From positions 1-64,000 of the forward strand of contig NZ_JABBCH010000008.1 in the NCBI RefSeq assembly GCF_012952295.1: a DNA stretch of 64,000 nt, given 5' to 3'. The DNA comes from Crystallibacter degradans (lineage in GTDB: Bacteria; Actinomycetota; Actinomycetes; Actinomycetales; Micrococcaceae). Shown here piece after piece: positions 55,015-64,000 of the stretch; the stretch's first letter is position 1; every line of letters begins with the position of its first letter. Under the pieces are notes generated by a model. That model saw only the letters and a program-made list of their open reading frames with translations, was not told the DNA's origin and did not search any database. The position numbers and the translations under genes are program-made.

Positions 55015-56151
55015 TTACTTGTCGCGCTTGTAGAAGGGCAGTGCCACGACCTCGAACGGCTCGGGCTTGCCGCGCAGGTCAACGTCAAGCCGGGTGCCGG
55101 GTTCGATGTGCTCGATATCGACATAGGCCAGCGCTACGGGGTAGCCGAGCGTGGGGCTGGGCTGGCCCGAGGTCACTTCTCCGACGGTCTGGCCGTCCTT
55201 GGAGACCGGGTAGTGCGAGCGGGCAGCGCGGCGGCCAAGCCCCTTCAGCCCGACCAGCTTGCGCTTGGAGCCGCGCTCCTTCTGGGCTTCGAGCGCGGCA
55301 CGGCCGACAAACTCGCCTTCCTTCTTCAGCGCGACGATCGGACCGAGTCCGGCGTCGTACGGGCTGACTTCCAGGGACAGCTCGTTGCCGTAGAGAGGCA
55401 TACCGGCCTCCAGCCGCAGCGAATCGCGGGCTGCGAGGCCTGCGGGCACCAGATCGAAGTCCTTGCCTGCCGACAGCAGGGCGGACCACAGCGAAGCGGC
55501 GTTCTCGTTCGGGACGTAAATCTCGAACCCGTCTTCGCCGGTGTAGCCGGTGCGGGCCAGCAGCAGCCTGAGCGGAGCCCCGCTCACGGTGAAGTGGACC
55601 TCATCCGCAGCGTAGTACTTCATCTCGGTCACCACGGCGTGGTCGGCCGCGGCCACCAGCTGCTTCAGGATGGCGACGGAGTTGGGCCCCTGCACAGCCA
55701 CCAGCGAGATGGACGCGGTGACGTCTTCCACTGTCACATCGAAGTCCCCGGTGCGCTCGGCCAGAGCCTCGGCCACAGCCTTGGCGTTGCCGGCGTTCGG
55801 CACCACGAGGAACTTCTCTTCCGCGCGGCGGTAGCTGATCAGGTCATCGATGATGCCGCCGTCTTCGTTGCAGATCAGCGAATACTTGGCCTTGCCCACG
55901 GCGACGGCGGAGAGCCGGCTCACCAGCGCATAGTCGAGGAACTTCCCGGCGTCGGGACCGGTGACCCAGACCTCGCCCATGTGGGAGAGGTCGAACAGGC
56001 CGGCAGCCTGTCGCACGGCATGGTGCTCGGCCAGCTCGCTCTGGTATTTCAGCGGCATCTGCCAGCCGCCAAAGTCCGTGAAGGAGGCGCCAAGCTTCTG
56101 GTGCTCTTCATACAGGGCGGTGTACTGCTTCGTAGCGGTTTCAGCGCTCAT
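55015..56151 (-). CDS. gcvT: Glycine cleavage system T protein (aminomethyltransferase)
   Basis: Transfers the one-carbon unit from the H protein's aminomethyl arm to tetrahydrofolate, 378 aa. Family blocks: [34 protein letters not shown], the folate-site region [18 protein letters not shown] and [22 protein letters not shown] at 56151 follows GGAAGG; a longer in-frame extension lacks family residues. It follows gcvP by 16 nt. Confidence 0.96.
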   Translation of the reverse strand: MSAETATKQYTALYEEHQKLGASFTDFGGWQMPLKYQSELAEHHAVRQAAGLFDLSHMGEVWVTGPDAGKFLDYALVSRLSAVAVGKAKYSLICNEDGGIIDDLISYRRAEEKFLVVPNAGNAKAVAEALAERTGDFDVTVEDVTASISLVAVQGPNSVAILKQLVAAADHAVVTEMKYYAADEVHFTVSGAPLRLLLARTGYTGEDGFEIYVPNENAASLWSALLSAGKDFDLVPAGLAARDSLRLEAGMPLYGNELSLEVSPYDAGLGPIVALKKEGEFVGRAALEAQKERGSKRKLVGLKGLGRRAARSHYPVSKDGQTVGEVTSGQPSPTLGYPVALAYVDIEHIEPGTRLDVDLRGKPEPFEVVALPFYKRDK

Positions 56152-56167
56152 GGTCTGGAACCTTCCT

Positions 56168-59035
<2,868 letters not shown>

Positions 59036-59085
59036 GAAGGAACTCCAGTTATTGGCTGGCACGGTGGTACCAGGTGGATCGGGTT

Positions 59086-59287
59086 CCTCCCCGCTCTGTA
59101 TTGGACCTGAGAGATTCCGCGGGAACTTTTCCAAGTTCCGCTTGCACCGTCGGTGAGCCGTGCCGTAAAGGTCGACTACTTTCCAGAGTTGCCTGTCTGC
59201 GGCGGTACAGGGGCCTGAGAGATTCCTGGGGAGGTATTGCTCCTACGGCGCCCGCTGACATGTACCCAGCAGGACTCTCCCGCCGCA
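59086..59287 (-). promoter_or_regulatory. Tandem glycine riboswitch upstream of gcvP
   Basis: Two aptamers on the minus strand. Aptamer 1: GCGGCGGGAGAGTCC, GGGCGCCGTAGGAGCAA, GAATCTCTCAGGCCCC. Aptamer 2: AACTCTGGAAAG, CACCGACGGTGCAAGC, GAATCTCTCAGGTCCAA. It ends about 50 nt before the gcvP ATG. The class senses glycine cooperatively and usually activates glycine cleavage genes. The copy at 23.9-24.1 kb shares most core segments. Confidence 0.96.
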
Positions 59288-59380
59288 ATTCGAAGGCAGT
59301 ATGCAGTTATGACACTTTTCAGTGTGTTGTATCTCTTGAATGGTAGCCGGTGAGAGGGAACCCAAACAAGGCGGCCGGCA

Positions 59381-59902
59381 TTAGCCGCGCGCTTCGCGGC
59401 GTTGGACCATTCCCTTAACATAGGCGGCCTGCCCGGCGTGCTCCAAACAATCGTCAATGACACTGACGAGCCGGACTCCGAGGGTAACGTGCGGGTCCCA
59501 GCGTGTATCTACGATCCGGTCCAGCTCGTCTTCGGTGAGCGAGCCGATGAACTCAAGGCTTTGGCGGTGCACCGCGTCGAAATACTCGGCCAGCAGGCTC
59601 CCCGATTCCACCGTGACGGCGCTGACCTGGTCCGAGGTGTGGCCGAAGCCGGTTTCGCGTGTGTCCAGCGGGAGGCCGAACAGCTCTGCCCAGCCTCCCG
59701 AGGTCCAGCGCTGCTCCACACCGGCGACATCGGCAATGTGATCGTCCTGGACCCGGGTCAGATGCCAGATCAGCCAGGCGATCGAGTTGCCGCTCCCGCC
59801 GGGCCGTTCGGCCAGTTGGTCCGGGTCCAGTCCATCAAGCACTTCGTGGACCCGTTCCTGGATCCGGCCGAAGGCGTCTGCCAGCAGATCGTTGAACTTC
59901 AT
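59381..59902 (-). CDS. DinB-family protein (DUF664)
   Basis: Four-helix-bundle DinB-fold protein, 173 aa. Relatives include mycothiol- or bacillithiol-dependent S-transferases with a His3 metal site; here candidate ligands are in IWHLTRVQDDHIADVAG and DCLEHAGQAAYVKGM. It opens MKFNDLLADAFGRIQERVHE. ATG at 59902 follows GAGGAGC. Its metal site and the organism's likely mycothiol use suggest a thiol transferase, but the substrate is unknown. Confidence 0.88.
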   Translation of the reverse strand: MKFNDLLADAFGRIQERVHEVLDGLDPDQLAERPGGSGNSIAWLIWHLTRVQDDHIADVAGVEQRWTSGGWAELFGLPLDTRETGFGHTSDQVSAVTVESGSLLAEYFDAVHRQSLEFIGSLTEDELDRIVDTRWDPHVTLGVRLVSVIDDCLEHAGQAAYVKGMVQRREARG

Positions 59903-59952
59903 GTTCGCTCCTCGTAAATCCGGGATTGGCGGCAACGAAGCCAGCCTATGCC

Positions 59953-61218
59953 TTACCGCCGCACATGGTCCTCCAGATAGCGCGGTTTGCTGACAATGAA
60001 AGCGCCGACGATGAGGATGACGAGCGATACGGCGAGCAGCCCGAAGGACGTTGCCCAGGTGCCGGTGACGTCTTTGAGCAGCCCGAAAGTCAGCGGTCCG
60101 AGGCAGGCAACCGAGTAGCCGATGCCTTGGGCGAAGCCGGACAGCGCTCCCGATCCGGCGGTGGTCCTGGTCCGCAGGTTGACCAGCAGCAAAGCCATGG
60201 CAAATGTCCCTTGGCCCAGCCCGGCCAAGGTGATCCAGAGGATCGTGCCCGAGGAAGGTGCCAGCAGCAGGCCCGCATATCCGCCGGCGTAACAGAGCAC
60301 GAACAGAGCTGCGAGCGGGAACGGATTGCGCATTCTGGCCGCCAGATACGGAACCAGCAAGCTGGTCGGCAGGCCGAGGATGGCGTAATAGGACAGCAGG
60401 GTGCCGCCCTGGGCGGCGTCCATTCCCGCATCGAGCAGCAGCGGAGGCAGCCAGGTGAACATCGAGAAGGTGTTGGTGGACGTCCCGGCGAACACCATGG
60501 CCAGACCCCACGCCACGGGCGATGACCAGACGCGGACTTTCGCGTGGGGCACCGCGGCCGACGGGCTTTGAACAACCTCTGCCCGCCGCGTTGCCCGCTC
60601 CCCCAGCAAGGTGGCCACCCACGGCACCAGCGCCGCCAGGCTCACACCGGCCCAGATGCCGATAGACCAGCGCCAGCCGGACGTGTTCGACAGCGGCACC
60701 GCCAGCAGCGGGCTGAACGCGGTACTCACCGCCAGCAGGGTCACGTACAAGGAAGTCACGAGGCCGATACGGTCCGGGAAATAACGCTTGACCAGGGGCG
60801 GCATGACGATGTTGCCCAGCCCGTAGCCCACCATGGTCACGGCGGAGAAGCCAAGGAACAGCGGCACGTCCGAGGCGAGCGCCCGTCCGATCTGGCCTGT
60901 CGCGGCCAGTACCAGCGAACCGAGCAGGACCGCAGGCAGGCCAAGTGTTCTGATCAGTGCCGGCGTAGTGAAGCCAGCCAAGGCGAAGGCAGCGGTCGGG
61001 AGCATGCCGAGAACGCCGATGGAGGCAGGACCAAACGGCAGCTCCTCGGAGATCTCCGCCAGCACTGGAGAGACGCCCGAGACCGCGAGACGGAGGCTCA
61101 GAGCCATGACCAGGATGCCGGCGAGGACGATCAGGCGGCGCCGGAGAAGTCCAGGAACGGACGCGGTGTCCTTTGGTACAGACTTATCCGTGATCTGGAG
61201 GTGGTTTGTTCTAGGCAC
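59953..61218 (-). CDS. CynX/NimT-family MFS transporter
   Basis: Twelve-span transporter, 421 aa, same family as the protein at 39.8-41.0 kb. First span: VLAGILVMALSLRLAVSGVSPVLAEI. Central features: LGNIVMPPLVKRYFPDRIGLV and LVNLRTRTTAGSGALSGFAQ, the latter closely similar in position and sequence to the other copy (LFGLRTRTHREASALSGMAQ). Substrate unknown. Its start is the ATG behind AGAGTGCC; no better ribosome binding site is seen. Confidence 0.9.
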   Translation of the reverse strand: MPRTNHLQITDKSVPKDTASVPGLLRRRLIVLAGILVMALSLRLAVSGVSPVLAEISEELPFGPASIGVLGMLPTAAFALAGFTTPALIRTLGLPAVLLGSLVLAATGQIGRALASDVPLFLGFSAVTMVGYGLGNIVMPPLVKRYFPDRIGLVTSLYVTLLAVSTAFSPLLAVPLSNTSGWRWSIGIWAGVSLAALVPWVATLLGERATRRAEVVQSPSAAVPHAKVRVWSSPVAWGLAMVFAGTSTNTFSMFTWLPPLLLDAGMDAAQGGTLLSYYAILGLPTSLLVPYLAARMRNPFPLAALFVLCYAGGYAGLLLAPSSGTILWITLAGLGQGTFAMALLLVNLRTRTTAGSGALSGFAQGIGYSVACLGPLTFGLLKDVTGTWATSFGLLAVSLVILIVGAFIVSKPRYLEDHVRR

Positions 61219-61315
61219 TCTGATTTCCGTCTGCAGGCAGGCTTGGGCCGGCGGCGGTTGCCGGCTTCTTCACCATAGCCGTCTCGGCGCTGCCACGGTC
61301 CCCAGCTGAAGTGGG

Positions 61316-61657
61316 TTAACGCTCTCCGGGATCCGTGTCCCGGAGAAAGCCCTCCGGGCTCTGGGGCCCGAGTTCCGCACTGCGGCCCTCTTCCTGCCGG
61401 GCACTTTCCTGCGTGCGATCCACCAGTTGCCGCCAGGGCCCGGTTACGTCTTGCTCCGGGAGGGAGGCCTCACGTTCGCCGGCGCTGATCCGGTACATAT
61501 AGCGGTCCGGCTGGTTCTGCGTCTGCGGGACATCGTCCCAAGGGCAGGACTCAATAATGGGCAGCCACTCGTCACGCAGTTCGGGCTGACCCACTTCAAC
61601 TGCCCAGCGCCTCGTCAGACCCGCGAATCCGCCGGTGCGCTTGACGCTGATCCTCAT
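61316..61657 (-). CDS. Protealysin inhibitor (emfourin family)
   Basis: Small cytoplasmic protein of 113 aa. Emfourin family: RISVKRTGGFAGLTRRWAVE at the start and RYMYRISAGEREASLPEQDV in the middle. Emfourins inhibit protealysin-like M4 peptidases encoded next door. The ATG overlaps the stop of the M4 peptidase gene by 4 nt (ATGA), so inhibitor and enzyme are made together. It extends about 20 residues beyond the conserved part with a charged tail. Confidence 0.9.
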   Translation of the reverse strand: MRISVKRTGGFAGLTRRWAVEVGQPELRDEWLPIIESCPWDDVPQTQNQPDRYMYRISAGEREASLPEQDVTGPWRQLVDRTQESARQEEGRSAELGPQSPEGFLRDTDPGER

Positions 61658-62718
61658 TCCAAGACGCCCACCTCAGTCCAGGCCGCGGTCACGGCCTTAA
61701 GTTCCTCTGAGTCCTTACCGTAGCGGCTTTCCGCCGCACTTTCAGTAGCTGCCGCGAAACCTGCAAAGTCCGTATCCGCCACCACTTCCGTACCGGTGAT
61801 CGTGTCGTACCAAATCTGGCCGGCCCGTTCCCAGGCGTTTCCGCCCAGGATCGAGGCCAGCCGGTAGAAGGCATGGTTGGGAATGCCCGAGTTCAGGTGC
61901 ACTCCCCCGTTGTCGTCCGTGGTGTCGATGTAGTCCGCCATCGTGGCAGGCTGCGGATCCTTGCCGAGCACGTCGTCGTCATATGCAGTGCCCGGTGCCT
62001 TCAGCGAGCGCAGACCGTCGCCGCTGACTTGGTCGGTGAACAGGCCTTCGCCGATCACCCAGCTCGCGTTCTCTGCACTGTGTCCGAGCTTGTACTGCTC
62101 CACCAGGGCAGCGAAGACGTCCGAGATGGACTCGTTCAGTGCGCCGGGCTGGCCCTGGTAAACCAGGTTGGTGGTATGTTGCGTGATGCCGTGGGTCAGC
62201 TCATGCCCGATGACGGACAGCGATCTGGTGAAGCTCTGGAAGACCCGCCCGTCGCCGTCGCCGAAAACCATCCGCGTGCCGTTCCAGAAGGCGTTGTCAT
62301 AGTCCTCGCCATAGTGAACGGTGGCGCGAAGGATTCCTCCCCGGCCATCCAATGCGTTGCGCTGGTAGACGTCCGCGAAAAGCTCGAAGGTGGATCCCAG
62401 CCCGTCGTAAGCTTCGTTCACCGCGACGTCTTCAACCGGGCCGTCTCCCTCGCTGCGCACGCGGATGCCGGGCAGCCGTTCCATGTTCTGGGCGTCATTG
62501 ATCTGCCGGGTGGGGTTCAGCCCTGTGGCTCGGATTCGCTGCGACGGCAGGAGGGTGGGCAGGGCCGGCATCTGCGCACGTTTGACGTTACGGTTCCGGC
62601 GCATGGCTGCATCCCGGGTCAGGGCACGCTGGGCAGCCTCCGCCACCGGCAGCAGGGACCGGTCATCCAACTGGGCCAGCCGGCGGAGCAGGTACGGCGG
62701 GACAATAGAACAGAACAT
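61654..62718 (-). CDS. Protealysin-like M4 metallopeptidase
   Basis: Thermolysin-family zinc peptidase, 354 aa. Zinc site HELTH (H172, H176, catalytic E173) and E196 in GALNESISD; substrate-site histidine in VHLNSGIPNHAFY. The short N-terminal propeptide begins MFCSIVPPYLLRRLA, the CSI-PPY type seen in protealysins. No signal peptide, so it is made as a cytoplasmic precursor. ATG follows AAGGAGG. Encoded with its emfourin inhibitor. Confidence 0.94.
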   Translation of the reverse strand: MFCSIVPPYLLRRLAQLDDRSLLPVAEAAQRALTRDAAMRRNRNVKRAQMPALPTLLPSQRIRATGLNPTRQINDAQNMERLPGIRVRSEGDGPVEDVAVNEAYDGLGSTFELFADVYQRNALDGRGGILRATVHYGEDYDNAFWNGTRMVFGDGDGRVFQSFTRSLSVIGHELTHGITQHTTNLVYQGQPGALNESISDVFAALVEQYKLGHSAENASWVIGEGLFTDQVSGDGLRSLKAPGTAYDDDVLGKDPQPATMADYIDTTDDNGGVHLNSGIPNHAFYRLASILGGNAWERAGQIWYDTITGTEVVADTDFAGFAAATESAAESRYGKDSEELKAVTAAWTEVGVLE

Positions 62719-62857
62719 GTGGACCTCCTTGCGTTGCCCCCAGCCTATGGTCCGGGTGTGACAACCTGTCGCAGCCACGGCATCCGAATATTCAGTGCTC
62801 ATCACTGCCCGCTACGCTGGCTACATCCAGCCGAAACGATTAAGTGCGAGGCAACCG

Positions 62858-63685
62858 ATGAAATCGAGCACAATTGCCGCAGCCTCATTCCTGGCCCTGG
62901 CGGCCCTGACCGGTTGCACGACTGCCGGCCCGTCCGGCGATGGCAGTTCCTCTTCGGGCTCAGCTTCGCAGTCCGACGGACCGTCACGTTTGGAGACCGT
63001 CGCCGACAGCGGCGTGCTCAAAGTGTGCACCACAGGCGACTACCGCCCGTTCACGTATCTGGATCCGGAGACGGGAGAATACACCGGAATCGACATCGAT
63101 ATGGTGGCGGACCTGGCCGAGCGACTGGAAGTGGAAGTAGAGTACGTCCCGACCACCTGGGCATCCTTGATGCCGGACTTTCTGCGCGAATGCGATATCG
63201 GCGTAGGCGGCATTTCCATCTCCTTGGAGCGGGCTGCCCAAGCGTTCTATACTGAGCCGACTCTGGACGAGGGCAAGACGCCGATCACGCTGTGCGAAAA
63301 CGTTGAGAAGTACGACACCGTGGAGGAGATCAACCAGCCTGGTGTCCGTTCGATCACGCCGATCGGCGGGACCAACGAGAAGTTCGCCGACGAACATTAC
63401 CCCGAAGGCGAGATCATCCGCTACGAAGACAACAACACCATTTTCGACGAAATCATCGCTGGCCGCGCGGACGTCATGACAACGGACGCATCGGAAACAA
63501 TGTGGGTGGCGAACGAGCATCCCGAGCTCTGCGCCGTCCACCCTGAGGATCCATTCAACTTCTCGCAGAAGGCCTACCTACTTCCGCAGGGCGACGTCGA
63601 ATTTCGCGAGTATGTGGACCAGTGGCTGAACATGGCCAAGAACGATGGTACCTACGACGCAGCCAAGGCGCCCTGGTTCGGCTAG
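62858..63685 (+). CDS. PheC-like periplasmic-binding-fold lipoprotein (cyclohexadienyl dehydratase family)
   Basis: Family 3 binding-protein fold, 275 aa, with signal peptide and lipobox ALTGC (SFLALAALTGC). The body matches cyclohexadienyl dehydratases rather than plain transport proteins: LKVCTTGDYRPFTYLDPETG, EYTGIDIDMVADLAERLEVE, GGISISLERAAQAFYTEPTL, ADVMTTDASETMW and HPELCAVHPEDPFNFSQKAY. The enzymes convert prephenate or arogenate outside the cytoplasm. Membrane anchoring is unusual for them in a Gram-positive. A ligand-binding role cannot be excluded. No permease follows. Confidence 0.82.
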   Translation: MKSSTIAAASFLALAALTGCTTAGPSGDGSSSSGSASQSDGPSRLETVADSGVLKVCTTGDYRPFTYLDPETGEYTGIDIDMVADLAERLEVEVEYVPTTWASLMPDFLRECDIGVGGISISLERAAQAFYTEPTLDEGKTPITLCENVEKYDTVEEINQPGVRSITPIGGTNEKFADEHYPEGEIIRYEDNNTIFDEIIAGRADVMTTDASETMWVANEHPELCAVHPEDPFNFSQKAYLLPQGDVEFREYVDQWLNMAKNDGTYDAAKAPWFG

Positions 63686-63711
63686 ATCTACCCGGCGGAT
63701 ACGCTAAAGAA

Positions 63712-64000
63712 ATGCCTGAGTCTGCAGCTGCGCGCAAAAGAATGCCAACTTGGGCGATCATCGCCGTCCTGTGCCTGTCCGGTACAACGGTCTCGCTGCA
63801 ACAGACGATGGTCATCCCGCTGCTACCCGAGTTCGCGCAACTGCTCAATGTCTCCATCGACGATGTGTCCTGGCTGGTCACCGCCACTTTGCTGACCTCT
63901 GCCGTCGCGACACCGATCGTGGCCAGGCTGGCGGATATGTTCGGCAAGCGGCTGATGATGCTGGTCTGCATCATCCTGATGACAGCCGGTTCCGTGGTGG
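63712..64000 (+). CDS. MFS transporter, DHA2-type, 3' end outside window
   Basis: Only the first 96 residues are inside the window. Two spans are visible (TWAIIAVLCLSGTTVSLQQTMVIPLLPE and VSWLVTATLLTSAVATPIVA) followed by the MFS loop ADMFGKRLMMLV. The pattern fits 14-span DHA2 multidrug exporters. ATG lies 26 nt after the PheC-like gene stop, so the two may be co-transcribed. Confidence 0.85.
   Translation, partial: MPESAAARKRMPTWAIIAVLCLSGTTVSLQQTMVIPLLPEFAQLLNVSIDDVSWLVTATLLTSAVATPIVARLADMFGKRLMMLVCIILMTAGSVV

Overview
The window looks like chromosomal DNA of a high-GC actinobacterium, most likely Micrococcaceae and Arthrobacter-like. This rests on the LpqY-SugABC trehalose transporter, the DUF664 DinB protein, the IdeR/DtxR-type iron boxes, the CopD-CtaG fusion, the frequent GTG/TTG starts and the many 1-4 nt ATGA/GTGA/TTGA overlaps. 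Genus is an inference. No prophage or CRISPR array was seen. The one mobile-element gene is a TnpB cut by the left edge.

Layout. 1-1.5 kb: solitary TnpB-type RNA-guided nuclease. 1.8-6.2 kb: lpqY-sugA-sugB-sugC trehalose importer. 6.3 kb: tRNA-Gly(CCC). 6.5-12 kb: a repeat-bearing membrane protein, panD, a decayed AEC transporter, a HerA-like ATPase and a membrane-anchored unknown. 12-16.3 kb: NHL-thioredoxin and CopD-CtaG copper/cytochrome oxidase genes. 16.4-17.7 kb: HU (TTG start) and cysteine-poor rpmB-rpmG-rpsN behind a long leader. 18.1-20.2 kb: MarR, VIT-family and SGNH hydrolase genes. 20.2-24.1 kb: ppsA with its regulatory protein, preceded by a tandem glycine riboswitch whose own permease gene has collapsed by deletion. 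24.5-31.1 kb: an FG-GAP secreted protein, YnfA, and an iron-siderophore uptake operon with an IdeR-like box. 31.2-42.2 kb: acyl-CoA dehydrogenase, a stand-alone RelA/SpoT synthetase, transporters, a TipA-like regulator with a MerR-type promoter, a GATase/GST pair, a short-chain fatty acid transporter, and the iron-binding lipoprotein with a second iron box.

42.4-46.8 kb is a DNA alkylation repair island: two O6-alkylguanine transferases, an ECF-type sigma factor, AlkB, Tag, a stress protein and AlkA. 46.8-53 kb: oxidoreductases, an MFS transporter, a dTMP-kinase-like protein and small unknowns. 53-59.3 kb: gcvP-gcvT-gcvH-sdaA under a second tandem glycine riboswitch, a route from glycine via serine to pyruvate. 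59.4-64 kb: DinB, a CynX/NimT MFS protein, a protealysin-like M4 peptidase with its emfourin inhibitor, a PheC-like lipoprotein, and a DHA2 MFS gene cut by the right edge.

The most interesting points are the sigma factor fused by overlap to an alkyltransferase inside a repair operon that lacks any Ada regulator, and the orphaned glycine riboswitch now lying directly upstream of ppsA.
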